Source of the DNA: Phycisphaerae bacterium
GTDB taxonomy: Bacteria > Planctomycetota > Phycisphaerae > UBA1845
Reading direction: 5' to 3'
Length of the DNA stretch: 64,000 bases
Assembly (NCBI GenBank): GCA_029260135.1
Contig: JAJDDV010000058.1
Location: forward strand, 1-64,000
A program made the translations under genes and the position numbers. Numbering within the stretch: the first letter of the stretch is position 1; each line of letters opens with the position of its first letter. The notes below the pieces were generated by a model. The model worked only from the letters and a program-made list of their open reading frames with translations, made no database searches and was not told the DNA's origin. Positions 34,636-43,140 of this stretch are shown here, in pieces.

Positions 34636-37317
34636 CTACCCGAACCGATCCTTCCATGCCTTGAGGCGCTGGAGCGCCTCGAGCGGCGTCATCTGATCCG
34701 GGTCGACGCCGGAGAGTTCCTCAGCCAGTTCTTCGCCCGGCTCGCGAAACAGCGTGAGCTGATCGTCGGATCGTGTGCGCTTCCTGGTGAGTTGCGGCGT
34801 TCGCGACTCCCGCTCGAAACCGCGCTGCAGCTCTTCGAGCACTTCAGACCCGCGACGAATCACACCCGGCGGTATCCCAGCCAGCTTCGCGACATGGATC
34901 CCGTAGCTCTTACTGGCCCCGCCCTCCACAATCGCGTGCAGGAACACAATGCCCTCATCCCCCTGCTCGCGGACGGCCACATTGTAGTTCCGCACACCCC
35001 GAAACAGGTCCGCCAGTTCCGTCAGTTCGTGATAATGAGTCGCGATCAGCGCCGGACACTGAATCTCGGTCGCCAGGTGTTCCGTGATCGCCCACGCCAG
35101 TGACAGCCCATCGAACGTACTCGTGCCGCGCCCCAGTTCATCGAGAACCACGAGTGACTTGTTCGTGGCATTGTGCAGAATGTTCGCTGCCTCGGTCATC
35201 TCGACCATGAACGTCGATTGCCCGCGCATGATCTCGTCCGACGAACCCACACGCGCGAAAATCCGATCGACCGCGAAGCACGTCATACCTCGCGCGGGCA
35301 CGAACGACCCCGTCTGCGCCAAGAGCGCCAGCAGCGCCACTTGCCGGATATAGGTACTCTTCCCCGCCATATTCGGACCGGTGATCACGAGCACCTGACA
35401 GTCCGGCTGTGTCAGCCCCGTGTCATTCGGGACAAACGCGTCACCCAAAACCTGATCCAAAACCGGGTGCCGGCCCTCGAGAATCTCGATGTTACCGTCA
35501 GAACTGAAGTCCGGGCGCACGAATCGCCGATCCCGTGCCAACTGTGCCAACCCCGTGGCACAGTCTGCAGAGCCGATCCCCGCCGCGACTGTGAGCAGTT
35601 CTTCAATTCGCTCGGCGGTTGCGCGCCGAATGTCTTCGAAAAGGCGCAGCTCGAGTTCGAGCGCGCGGTCCTGCGCGGAGAGCACTTCCGACTCGTACTG
35701 CTTGAGTTCGTCGGTGATGTAGCGTTCGGCGTTCTTGATCGTTTGCTTGCGCACGTACTCGGGTGGCACGCGGTCCTTGCCGGTGTTCGACACTTCAATG
35801 TAGTAACCGAAGACGCGATTGAAGCCGACTTTGAGTGTTGGGATTCCGGTGCGCTCGATCTCCCGGCGTTGGTAGTCGGCGAGCCACTCGCGGCCGTCGC
35901 GGCGGATGTGTCGGAGTCGATCAAGTTCTTCGTCGTAACCGTCGGCGATGAAGCCGCCTTCGCGTGTTGTGGGTGGCGCGTCGGGATGGATCGCATTCAG
36001 TAATAAAGTAGCTAAATCGGTGAGGCCACAGAAGTCGGAGGCGATGGCTGTCAGGTAGGGGACGCGCGAGCCTTCGAGCTGCGCAGCGACAGCGGGCAGC
36101 GTTTCGAGTGTGCGACCCAGCGCGCCGAGTTCGCGCGGGGAAGTACGCGACAGCGCAACGCGTCCGGCGATTCGCTCGACGTCGGCCATCTCCTTGAGTC
36201 TTGTGCGAAGGTCATTACAAATGGTGTCGTTGTCAACGAGGAAAGAAACCGCATCCTGTCGATGCACGATGGCGCAGACGTCAGTGAGCGGCGCGCGCAG
36301 CCACTGGCGCAGCATCCGGCTTCCGATGGGGTGGGTGGTTCGATCGATAGCCCAGAGGAGCGAGCCTTCGTGCGCACCGCTTCGCAGCGTTCGATCGATC
36401 TCCAGTGCGCGCCAGCTGCTGTGGTCAATCTGCAGATGGTCGGTGACGACGCGGCGACGGAGGGCGGTGATGTGGGTCAGCGATGTTTTCTGGGTCTCAG
36501 CCAGGTATTGAACGATGACGCCGGCGGCGCAGAGGGATGCATCAACCTCCTCAAAACCGAAACCCGCAAGCGTCGAGACACCGAAGTGTTCGAGCAGGGT
36601 TCGCTCGGATTGGTAGTGCGAGTACTCGTGCGCGGGTCGGCGCGAAATGGGTGTGCCGCAGATCTGTCGCAGATCTTCGGCCACGGACTCGGCTGGACCC
36701 TGTCGGTCGTCGTCGATGAGCAGTTCCGCCGGTCGCATCCGCACGAGTTCGTCGAGAAGGGAGTCCGGCGGAACATCGATGACTTCGAATCGGCCGGCGG
36801 CGAGTTCGATCATTGCGAGGCCGACGCCGGCGGGAGCCGTGGCACCCGGCGCTCGTTTGCCTCGAAGGCAGATACAGGCCAGGACGTTGTCGTCCTGCTC
36901 GGCGAGGAGGGATTCGTCGGTCAGCGTGCCGGCGGTGACGATTCGGACCACGTCTCGTTTGACGACGCCCTTGGCTTCTTTGGGGTCTTCGAGCTGCTCG
37001 GAGATGGCGACCTTGTATCCGGCCGCGACGAGCTTTTTGAGGTAGCCGTCGAGCGCGTGGTAGGGGATCCCGGCGAGTGGAATCGGGTTGTCGCTTCCCT
37101 TATTGCGTGAGGTCAGCGTGATGCCGAGGACTTTGGCACAGAGCTTGGCGTCGTCGTAAAAGGTCTCGTAGAAGTCGCCCATGCGGAAGAGCAGGACGGC
37201 GTCGCCAACGCGTTTCTTCTGGTCGACGTATTGCTGCATGGCCGGTGACAGGGCGTCTGCGCGCGGATTTGCCTTCTTCTTCGTGACGCCGTCTGTTGTC
37301 GGTTTGGTCGAGGACAA
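34636..37317 (-). CDS. mutS: DNA mismatch repair protein MutS
   Basis: About 893 residues. MutS recognises mismatches and small loops and recruits MutL. The N-terminal mismatch-binding motif GDFYETFYDDA holds the F-x-E residues that stack on the mismatch; the connector, lever and clamp domains follow; the ATPase has Walker A GPNMAGKSTY, SSDEIMRGQSTFMVEM and VVLDELGRGTSTFDG. The C-terminus ends LKAWKDRFG. The frame begins at a TTG (37317) with no strong ribosome site; a later in-frame ATG would remove about 27 residues ahead of SPAMQQY, so the start is uncertain. It stands alone; no mutL is in the window. Confidence 0.95.
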   Translation of the reverse strand: MSSTKPTTDGVTKKKANPRADALSPAMQQYVDQKKRVGDAVLLFRMGDFYETFYDDAKLCAKVLGITLTSRNKGSDNPIPLAGIPYHALDGYLKKLVAAGYKVAISEQLEDPKEAKGVVKRDVVRIVTAGTLTDESLLAEQDDNVLACICLRGKRAPGATAPAGVGLAMIELAAGRFEVIDVPPDSLLDELVRMRPAELLIDDDRQGPAESVAEDLRQICGTPISRRPAHEYSHYQSERTLLEHFGVSTLAGFGFEEVDASLCAAGVIVQYLAETQKTSLTHITALRRRVVTDHLQIDHSSWRALEIDRTLRSGAHEGSLLWAIDRTTHPIGSRMLRQWLRAPLTDVCAIVHRQDAVSFLVDNDTICNDLRTRLKEMADVERIAGRVALSRTSPRELGALGRTLETLPAVAAQLEGSRVPYLTAIASDFCGLTDLATLLLNAIHPDAPPTTREGGFIADGYDEELDRLRHIRRDGREWLADYQRREIERTGIPTLKVGFNRVFGYYIEVSNTGKDRVPPEYVRKQTIKNAERYITDELKQYESEVLSAQDRALELELRLFEDIRRATAERIEELLTVAAGIGSADCATGLAQLARDRRFVRPDFSSDGNIEILEGRHPVLDQVLGDAFVPNDTGLTQPDCQVLVITGPNMAGKSTYIRQVALLALLAQTGSFVPARGMTCFAVDRIFARVGSSDEIMRGQSTFMVEMTEAANILHNATNKSLVVLDELGRGTSTFDGLSLAWAITEHLATEIQCPALIATHYHELTELADLFRGVRNYNVAVREQGDEGIVFLHAIVEGGASKSYGIHVAKLAGIPPGVIRRGSEVLEELQRGFERESRTPQLTRKRTRSDDQLTLFREPGEELAEELSGVDPDQMTPLEALQRLKAWKDRFG

Positions 37318-37609
37318 TGCGCGAATCCGGAAAACCCGTGTCTGCCGAGCGGACGACCTTCATCAATCTGTGTCCGCGGCTTGGCGAGATGCTACCCGGT
37401 GGGGCGTGGCTTGCCCAGGGTTTGAGTCGGCGCTGTGTTGCCCGTCTGCGCGCCGATTTCCTCTCCGAGTTTCATTCGGGTGTCCCGCACGCGTAACGAC
37501 AGTAAAGCCGCGTCTCTGAGACGCCGAAGATCGTAAAGAGGCCGTCATGCGGTCTGCGGTAGATCCCTGCCGGCGCGCGGGACGGTAGCATCGAGCGGAG
37601 AGTCAAATC

Positions 37610-38383
37610 ATGGACTCAGCGGCATACGCGAAATGGCTGATCGACACGCGGCGGTTCTGGGACGCGGACTCGGAATTCCAGGCGAAGTATCGCCGGATTT
37701 GCTCGTCACCGGAGTTCGACGCGACGACGGACGAGGGCGAGCTAGTGGGGTTGTGGGATCGGGCGACCGAGGCCTCATTGCGCATGATTCTCCGCGCGAT
37801 TCCCATCTCGAGCGAGTGGACGTGTGTGGAGATCGGGTGCGGGATCGGGCGGCTGCTCAAGCCGGTGGCCGCGCGATGTCGGCAAGCGATCGGTGTCGAC
37901 CTGAGCCAGAAGATGGTCGCTTGGTCGCGGGATTATCTTCGCGGAAGCCCGAATGCCGAGGTCCGACTGAATGACGGCCATTCGCTGACGGGGATCGATG
38001 ATGCATCGGTGGACTTCGTCTATTCGCATCTGGCGTTTCAGCACATCACATTGCACGAGGTTGTCGAGGCTTATCTGGGGGAGATCGCACGCGTGCTGAA
38101 GCCGGGTGGGTATTGCCGCATTCAGAACTGGCGTGATGCGTCCAAGCCTGTGGCAGAGTCGCTGAAGGATGTCGTTCGACCCCTGCTCGGTCGCGATCGG
38201 TATCGGAGTTCACGCTGCTGGGTCTGGGAGGAAGGGAAAGAGGTTCGATTCGGGGGGGTCGTGTATCATCCCAGAACGTGGCGCAGTCTGCTGCGCCGAC
38301 ACGGCCTTCGTTGCACGTCTACCGAACTTGGCGCAGGTCACGACTATTGGATGTGGACGACGAGCCGGCGCGGGGATCGCTAG
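37610..38383 (+). CDS. Class I SAM-dependent methyltransferase
   Basis: 257 residues with GGAGAG about 8 bases before the ATG. Motif I is CVEIGCGIGRLLKPVA, motif II acidic GVDLSQKMV, and motif IV-like DFVYSHLAFQHI, followed by VLKPGGYCRIQNW, all typical of Methyltransf_11/25 small-molecule methyltransferases. The N-terminal about 70 residues are helical (WLIDTRRFWDADSEFQAKYR). The neighbours (mutS and SUI1-like) give no pathway. Substrate unknown. Confidence 0.85.
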   Translation: MDSAAYAKWLIDTRRFWDADSEFQAKYRRICSSPEFDATTDEGELVGLWDRATEASLRMILRAIPISSEWTCVEIGCGIGRLLKPVAARCRQAIGVDLSQKMVAWSRDYLRGSPNAEVRLNDGHSLTGIDDASVDFVYSHLAFQHITLHEVVEAYLGEIARVLKPGGYCRIQNWRDASKPVAESLKDVVRPLLGRDRYRSSRCWVWEEGKEVRFGGVVYHPRTWRSLLRRHGLRCTSTELGAGHDYWMWTTSRRGDR

Positions 38384-38435
38384 CGCGTTGTGTCTAACCG
38401 CGGAGAGCGCAGAGGATTGTGGGCGACGCAGATCC

Positions 38436-38460
38436 CACCGGTTGGAAACCGGTGCCACAC
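38436..38460 (-). repeat. GTGTGG-flanked hairpin, family B copy 1
   Basis: Perfect 8-bp stem CACCGGTT / AACCGGTG with a GGA loop, followed by CCACAC. An identical core is at 44920-44944, and 44980-45004 has the same layout with a different stem. Confidence 0.8.
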
Positions 38461-38510
38461 CGGCATGACGGGGTCGCAGCCGCGCGCGGGGGTGGCCCTT
38501 CATCGCTGAT

Positions 38511-38531
38511 GCTCCGCACAGCGGGTCCTAC
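38511..38531 (-). repeat. GTAG-flanked hairpin, family A, degenerate copy
   Basis: GCTCCGC, loop ACA, GCGGGTC, then CTAC; on the minus strand this reads GTAG followed by a stem. It is a decayed relative of 40366-40386, with one mismatch and one wobble pair. The preceding GATG is also shared. Confidence 0.6.
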
Positions 38532-38576
38532 ACCCGGGGGACTTACAGACAGGCTGGAGCTATGGGGAGGGGGAGG

Positions 38577-38942
38577 TTACCCGCCGGTCTTCTTGGCGGG
38601 GTATCCCAAGTCTTCGAGGACGGCCAGCGCGCGCTTCGTGTGATCGCCCTGGATCTCAAGGACCCCCGCGGTCACGGTTCCGCCTGCGGCGCATGCAGAC
38701 TTGAGTTGTCGCAGAATCGCGGTCAGATCTGACGCTGAGGGGTCCAGACCCTCCACGACGGTGACTGTTTTTCCCTTTCGGCGTTTCTCTCGGCGGATGC
38801 GCACGGGCTGGTCTTTGGGAAGCCGCACGTCACCGTCGGCGCTGCGGGGGCACGCGCACTGATTCAATGGTCTCTCGCAAACCTGGCAGGAAACCGGGCG
38901 TTCAAGCGGTGTGCCATCGAAGAGTCCAGGCATGCCGGGCAT
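38577..38942 (-). CDS. SUI1/eIF1-like translation factor (YciH family) with N-terminal Cys motif
   Basis: 121 residues. The C-terminal about 75 residues match SUI1/eIF1/YciH: PVRIRREKRRKGKTVTVVEG, then LKSACAAGGTV and ILEIQGDHTKRALAVL-type spacing (here GVLEIQGDHTKRALAVLEDLGY). The N-terminus has CQVCERPLNQCAC, a possible zinc-ribbon-like CxxC/CxC element. Bacterial SUI1-like proteins bind the small ribosomal subunit and affect start-codon fidelity. It is convergent with the methyltransferase across hairpin repeats and divergent from the THUMP gene. Confidence 0.88.
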   Translation of the reverse strand: MPGMPGLFDGTPLERPVSCQVCERPLNQCACPRSADGDVRLPKDQPVRIRREKRRKGKTVTVVEGLDPSASDLTAILRQLKSACAAGGTVTAGVLEIQGDHTKRALAVLEDLGYPAKKTGG

Positions 38943-39008
38943 CGTAATGGAACCTGACGGGTCGGTCGACGGGCTTTTCGCGGCGCCGGTGAGCGAATAT
39001 CGTTAGCG

Positions 39009-40178
39009 GTGATGACAGACTTTCATGAACCGCGAACGATTCGTATCACCTGCGCTCCAGGGCTGGTCGACTACCTTCGGGGCGAGGTCGAGGTGCTTGG
39101 TTACTCGGTGGACACTTCCTGGCCGACGGGTCTGGAGATCACAGCCGGCATGCACGACGCCATGCGGCTGAATCTTTTTCTGCGCACGGCGTTCAATGTG
39201 CTCGTGCTGATCGAGGCCTTTCCGTGCGCCGATCCGGACGAGCTGTACCGGCGCGTGCGCGCACTGCACTGGGAGGAGATGATCTCGCCGGATGAGTATC
39301 TCAGTGTGGTGTCGAGCGTGAACACGCCGACGATCAAAGACTGGCGATTCGCAAGCCTCAAGGTCAAAGACGCAATTGTGGACCGGGTGGCTTCGGTGGT
39401 GGGTGCTCGGCCGAACTCCGGGCCTGACCGGCGAAACTTCGTCGTTCATCTCTACTGGAGCGGGAACGATGCGTGGGTTTTCCTGAATACGTCGGGGCAG
39501 AAGCTCGCGGATCGGAATTACCGCAAGATGCCGCACAAGGCTCCGATGCAGGAGACCTTGGCGGCCGGTGTCATGCTGGCGACGGGGTATGACGGGTCGG
39601 TGCCGCTCGTCAACCCGATGTGCGGCAGCGGTACGCTGGCGATCGAGGCGGCGCTGATCGCCTCGGGTCGACCGCCCGGGTTGCTTCGAGCGAACTTCGG
39701 GTTCATGCACCGCAAGGGCTTCGACGTCGATGGGTGGCAGGCGTTGCGCCGCGGCGCCAAGAAGATCCGCAACAAAGGCACGATCGCCCCGATTATCGCC
39801 ACGGATATCGATGAGGGCGCCCTGTGCGCAGCCAGGCAGAACGCCGAGACGGCCGGCGTACACCACATGATCCGATTCGAGCGGTGCGACTTCGCGGATA
39901 CACCCATTCCATCCGAGCGGGGGATCGTCGTTATGAATCCCGAGTACGGCGAACGACTCGGCGTCATCGCGGAGCTCGAAGGGACCTACAAGCGCATGGG
40001 TGATTTCTTCAAGCAGCGTTGTCAGGGGTGGACCGGTTACATCTTTACCGGCAACCTCGAACTCGCAAAGAAGGTCGGGCTGCGGACAAGCCGCCGTCTG
40101 GAGTTCTTCAACGCGAAGATCGAGTGCCGGCTGCTCAAGTACGAGCTGTATGAGGGAACGCGTCGCAAGGAGAGCTAG
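39009..40178 (+). CDS. THUMP-domain 23S rRNA/tRNA guanine-N2 methyltransferase (RlmL/Trm14-like)
   Basis: 389 residues, close to the single-domain RlmL N-terminal unit or archaeal Trm14. The THUMP-containing region is about residues 40-165; the SAM-binding domain follows with VNPMCGSGTLAIEAALIAS, ATDIDEGALCAARQNAETAG and FERCDFAD. The catalytic motif is NPEYGERLG instead of the usual NPPYGERL; the N-P and Y are kept. The E in place of the second P also occurs in some relatives. The expected role is m2G modification of rRNA or tRNA. The gene is monocistronic, with a very short leader. Confidence 0.92.
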   Translation: MMTDFHEPRTIRITCAPGLVDYLRGEVEVLGYSVDTSWPTGLEITAGMHDAMRLNLFLRTAFNVLVLIEAFPCADPDELYRRVRALHWEEMISPDEYLSVVSSVNTPTIKDWRFASLKVKDAIVDRVASVVGARPNSGPDRRNFVVHLYWSGNDAWVFLNTSGQKLADRNYRKMPHKAPMQETLAAGVMLATGYDGSVPLVNPMCGSGTLAIEAALIASGRPPGLLRANFGFMHRKGFDVDGWQALRRGAKKIRNKGTIAPIIATDIDEGALCAARQNAETAGVHHMIRFERCDFADTPIPSERGIVVMNPEYGERLGVIAELEGTYKRMGDFFKQRCQGWTGYIFTGNLELAKKVGLRTSRRLEFFNAKIECRLLKYELYEGTRRKES

Positions 40179-40312
40179 GTCGGGCGGACCCACGCCGGGG
40201 CAACAGGTCTCGACGCTGGTGCAGTCGACGCCTGCAAATCAGTCAGACCTGTGGTCGGCAGGGCGGCCCCGTACGACCTTCGGAGGCGGATTGGATTCCG
40301 ATCATCGTGTTC

Positions 40313-40332
40313 CCCAGGTCTGAAGACCTGGG
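40313..40332 (+). repeat. TGAA-loop hairpin, family C, diverged copy
   Basis: Perfect 8-bp stem CCCAGGTC / GACCTGGG with a TGAA loop, preceded by GTTC. It has the same GTTC-stem-TGAA layout as 43665-43682. It is downstream of both the THUMP and citF genes and may terminate either transcript. Confidence 0.65.
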
Positions 40333-40365
40333 CCAGCCTGCCGCTTGCATATCTGTTAGGCAGAT

Positions 40366-40386
40366 GGTCCGCACAGCGGACCCTAC
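40366..40386 (-). repeat. GTAG-flanked hairpin, family A
   Basis: Perfect 7-bp stem GGTCCGC / GCGGACC with loop ACA, followed by CTAC; on the minus strand it is GTAG directly followed by the stem-loop, the layout of REP elements. Relatives are at 48110-48132 and 38511-38531. Confidence 0.75.
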
Positions 40387-40418
40387 AGTTGGGCCGACCG
40401 AGCATGTGGTCGACGACG

Positions 40419-41978
40419 TCAGGTCTTCACCTGTCGCACGCAATCGATGACGGTTCCGTCGACCCATTTGATGGCTGCGACGACCTTGTCGCCGAGTGAC
40501 GGTGGGGTGGGGGCGCCGCCGCAGAGCAACTCGACCTCGGCTTTGATGTCCTGGATCGGGCGGATCGGCAGGTCGCTTCCTTTGACGGCTTCGAGCAGAT
40601 CGGCGCGGCGCGGGTTGATGGCGATGCCGCGCTCGGTGACGATGACGTCAACCAAATCGCCGGGGCCGCACAGGGTGGTGACGCGATCGACGATCACCGG
40701 TATGCGATCTCTCACCGAAGGGATCGGAAGAATCACGCACTTGCCGAAGAGGCAGTTCTGCCAGCCGCCGATACCGTGGAGGAGGCGGCCATCGGAATGT
40801 GTCACGACGTTGGCATTGAAGTCGACGTCGACTTCGGTGGCGCCGAGTACGGTCGCGTCGAGCATGGAGGCGAAGTTGCCCTTGCCGTGGTAGTTGTAGC
40901 TGGTAAACGGGCTGGTGTCCTGGTGGTTGGGGTTGTCTCGCATCGAGCGGACGCCGTCGAGGTCGAAGGTCTGGCCGTCGAGGATGTAGTCGGTGAGGCC
41001 TTGCTCGAGCATTTCGACGAGGTATTTCGTGCTGCCGCCGCGGATGAACCGAGCGCTGACACCGGCGTCCTTCATCATCTCTTTGAGGAAAATTGCAAAG
41101 CCCAGCGCCGTTCCGCCTGCGCCGGCCTGGAAGGAGAAGCCGTCTTGCATGATGCCCGCGTCGCGAACGAAGCGTGCGGCGAGTTCGGCGATGAGGAGTC
41201 GGTCGGGGCTTTTGGTGAGCTGGGTGGTGCCCGAGACGATTTTGCTGGGGTCACCAATCGAATCCATCACAACGACCTGGTCGACGTTGTTGCCCTGGAT
41301 CTGCCAGGGGATGCAGGGGAAATCGATGAGGTTGTCGGTGACGACGATCACATGATCGGCGTAGATCGAGTCAGCCAGGGCGAAGCCGAGCAGGCCGCAA
41401 GCGGAGGGGCCGGTGACGCCGTTGGCGTTACCGAACGGGTCTGCAGTCGGCGCGGCGATGACGGCGATGTCGATGTGGACTTCGCCGTCCTGGATGGCTT
41501 GCCAGCGTCCGCCGTGCGAGCGGAGCACGCCCATGCCGCGCATCTTTCCGCTGGAGCAGTAGTCGCCGAGCGGGCCGTTCATGCTCCCCTCGATGTGGTG
41601 GATCACCCCTGATTCCAAGTGGTCGATGATTGGGGCGTGGCAGGGGAAGGACGCGCTGGGGAACCAGCGGAGGTCTTTGACGCCGAGTGCTGCGGCCGCT
41701 TCGAAGAGCGGGTTGGCGACCTTGTCGCCATTGCGGAAATGGTGGTGGGTGGAGATGGTTATGCCGTTGCGCAGGCCGGCGTTCTGTAAGGCCGTCTTCA
41801 GATTCGCGACGATCTTGCTGCCGCTGTCGGGATAGTCGGCGCAGGTGCGCAAGGGCGGCGCGGCTTTAGTCCCCTCGGGGCGATACTTGCCGACGCCCTG
41901 AAACGGAACGGCGGGCCTGCCGTTGATCTCGGTCGGGACGATTCGGCCGGCGGTGTTTCCGGTATGAGGCTGAGTCAC
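40419..41978 (-). CDS. citF: Citrate lyase alpha subunit-like CoA/ACP transferase (CitF)
   Basis: 519 residues from a GTG start (GGAG about 9 bases upstream), the usual CitF length. CitF exchanges the acetyl group of the acyl-carrier subunit for the substrate acid (citrate:acetyl-ACP transferase). Recognisable stretches: ISTHHHFRNGDKVANPL near the N-terminus, CSSGKMRGMGVLRSHGG, FSFQAGAGGTALGFAIFLKE and HIGGWQ-like HGIGGWQNCLFG. It is the last gene of a minus-strand metabolic operon and is separated from citDE by an MNT/HepT/HNH cassette. No citC, citX or citG (activation genes) is present here, so the ACP prosthetic group must be made elsewhere or the lyase acts on a CoA ester. Confidence 0.92.
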   Translation of the reverse strand: MTQPHTGNTAGRIVPTEINGRPAVPFQGVGKYRPEGTKAAPPLRTCADYPDSGSKIVANLKTALQNAGLRNGITISTHHHFRNGDKVANPLFEAAAALGVKDLRWFPSASFPCHAPIIDHLESGVIHHIEGSMNGPLGDYCSSGKMRGMGVLRSHGGRWQAIQDGEVHIDIAVIAAPTADPFGNANGVTGPSACGLLGFALADSIYADHVIVVTDNLIDFPCIPWQIQGNNVDQVVVMDSIGDPSKIVSGTTQLTKSPDRLLIAELAARFVRDAGIMQDGFSFQAGAGGTALGFAIFLKEMMKDAGVSARFIRGGSTKYLVEMLEQGLTDYILDGQTFDLDGVRSMRDNPNHQDTSPFTSYNYHGKGNFASMLDATVLGATEVDVDFNANVVTHSDGRLLHGIGGWQNCLFGKCVILPIPSVRDRIPVIVDRVTTLCGPGDLVDVIVTERGIAINPRRADLLEAVKGSDLPIRPIQDIKAEVELLCGGAPTPPSLGDKVVAAIKWVDGTVIDCVRQVKT

Positions 41979-42064
41979 TTACGAAATCTCCACAACACCC
42001 CGTCATCTTGAAGACTTCTTCGCGTGTGGAAGAGAATCCTGGAATCGTTGATGGGGTCTCAAAT

Positions 42065-42709
42065 CTAAACTCCTTCGAAGCCTTGTTCTGATTCAGAAAC
42101 CAGCGCAAAGAACGAACGGTTCTCGAAAAACGTCAATACAAACACAGAGTGAATACCATGTGAACCAATCCTCTCATAGGAATACTCGGCAACATCGCGC
42201 TCTCGATGTTGTGCGATCATCGAATCACGAAATGCCGCAGGGATCGCGTACTTCTGTACATCGGCCGATATACGACGATCGGAAACGGGAGTGAGTAACT
42301 TATGATGATAGCAAAGACCACGTACAATCTTGCGTAATATGCGACGTACCTTGTCGTCCTTTCCCGGGAACACTCTGTGGCGCAGTTGACCGTCGATCGA
42401 AACAGGTCTCATGTGCTCGGCTAGTTCTCGTCGACGATGTTGTCCATCCACTTTGCTAAAGCTGCGGAGTACTGTCTCCCAGTTCTCGAGAACGACAGCG
42501 TTGGGTTCCCCTGAGATGGTCAGCATGTCGCGAAAATGCGCCTCGTCGTCTGTCCATGAACTGTTGCATTTGGCGCATGCTGGAACTGTCAGAAGCTGTA
42601 CGTTCGATCTAGCCCTTGAAGAAGGGGGGTAGAGACATTTCGGAAACACATGTTCCCTCTCCAGTCTTGCGCCCACGGCACCACAATATGCACATGCGTT
42701 ACCTTTCAT
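42065..42709 (-). CDS. HNH-type nuclease-like protein in low-GC cargo
   Basis: 214 residues from the ATG at 42709 (MKGNACAYCG). An in-frame ATG at 42790 would add 27 residues, but that DNA encodes the hepT remnant in another frame. The N-terminal zinc/HNH module is CAYCG ... LEREHVFPKCL ... VPACAKCNSSW, followed by a helical body and a C-terminal beta region (HSVFVLTFFENRSFFALV). The gene is visibly less GC-rich than the surrounding operon, which points to recent acquisition. It begins exactly where hepT is cut off. It could be a homing-type or defence nuclease. Whether the upstream MntA still acts with it is unknown. Confidence 0.75.
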   Translation of the reverse strand: MKGNACAYCGAVGARLEREHVFPKCLYPPSSRARSNVQLLTVPACAKCNSSWTDDEAHFRDMLTISGEPNAVVLENWETVLRSFSKVDGQHRRRELAEHMRPVSIDGQLRHRVFPGKDDKVRRILRKIVRGLCYHHKLLTPVSDRRISADVQKYAIPAAFRDSMIAQHRERDVAEYSYERIGSHGIHSVFVLTFFENRSFFALVSESEQGFEGV

Positions 42710-42797
42710 CGGAGTACTGGCTTCGACCCTCTGCCTCAAGAAAGAACTCGCAGGAGCTTTGGATGTCGTAGAGGTATTTCTCAGGATCATGCGGCAT
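42699..42797 (-). pseudogene. hepT: HepT (HEPN/DUF86 toxin) remnant, first 32 codons
   Basis: The minus strand reads MPHDPEKYLYDIQSSCEFFL, then EAEGRSQYSDER and a TAA stop. This is a clean match to the N-terminus of HEPN/DUF86 proteins, which are normally about 110-140 residues. The ATG lies inside the end of mntA, the usual overlap for MNT-HEPN pairs. The rest of the protein, including the R-x4-6-H RNase motif, is missing; the HNH gene starts 10 bases inside the remnant's end. Hence the toxin is inactive here. It was too short to be noticed by length-based gene calling. Confidence 0.85.
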
Positions 42798-43098
42798 AGA
42801 CAAGCCTACGGGATTCGTTCAACCGTCGGAGAAAGAACGGGTTGTTCGGCGCACCCTCTTCGACGAGGTCAACGCGGCGACCGAAGAGTTCCGAAAGCGC
42901 TCGTTGGAGCCCGAAGAAGGTGTCGAACCGGCTCCCCTGCACCAAATCGCCGAGTTGAACGAGAAAGTCCAGGTCACTGCGCTCGACGTCAAACTCCGCG
43001 GTGGCGGCTGACCCGAAGACCTCCAGTCGTGCCACATGAAAGCGACGGCAGAGATCGGCGAGTTCGTTGTGATGTTCGGCGATTAGGGTATTCATCAC
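42787..43098 (-). CDS. mntA: MNT-type minimal nucleotidyltransferase (MntA antitoxin of MNT-HEPN pair)
   Basis: 103 residues. Nucleotidyltransferase signature: VARLEVFGSAATAEF, then SDLDFLVQLG (G-S ... D-x-D). MntA-type enzymes AMPylate and neutralise HEPN toxins. Its C-terminus overlaps the start of the truncated hepT. With the toxin broken, the gene is either an orphan under decay or has taken a new partner, for example the adjacent HNH protein. It sits 42 bases after citDE in the same orientation. Confidence 0.88.
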   Translation of the reverse strand: MMNTLIAEHHNELADLCRRFHVARLEVFGSAATAEFDVERSDLDFLVQLGDLVQGSRFDTFFGLQRALSELFGRRVDLVEEGAPNNPFFLRRLNESRRLVYAA

Positions 43099-43140
43099 AC
43101 TACAGATCCGCAGACGGACCTCATCTAACTCACGCTGTCA

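Noticed and set aside
42065-42790. ATGA-coupled start of the HNH gene at 42790
   Set aside because: The DNA of the extra 27 codons encodes the HepT remnant in another frame, so the overlap with mntA is inherited from hepT; the start at 42709 is preferred.
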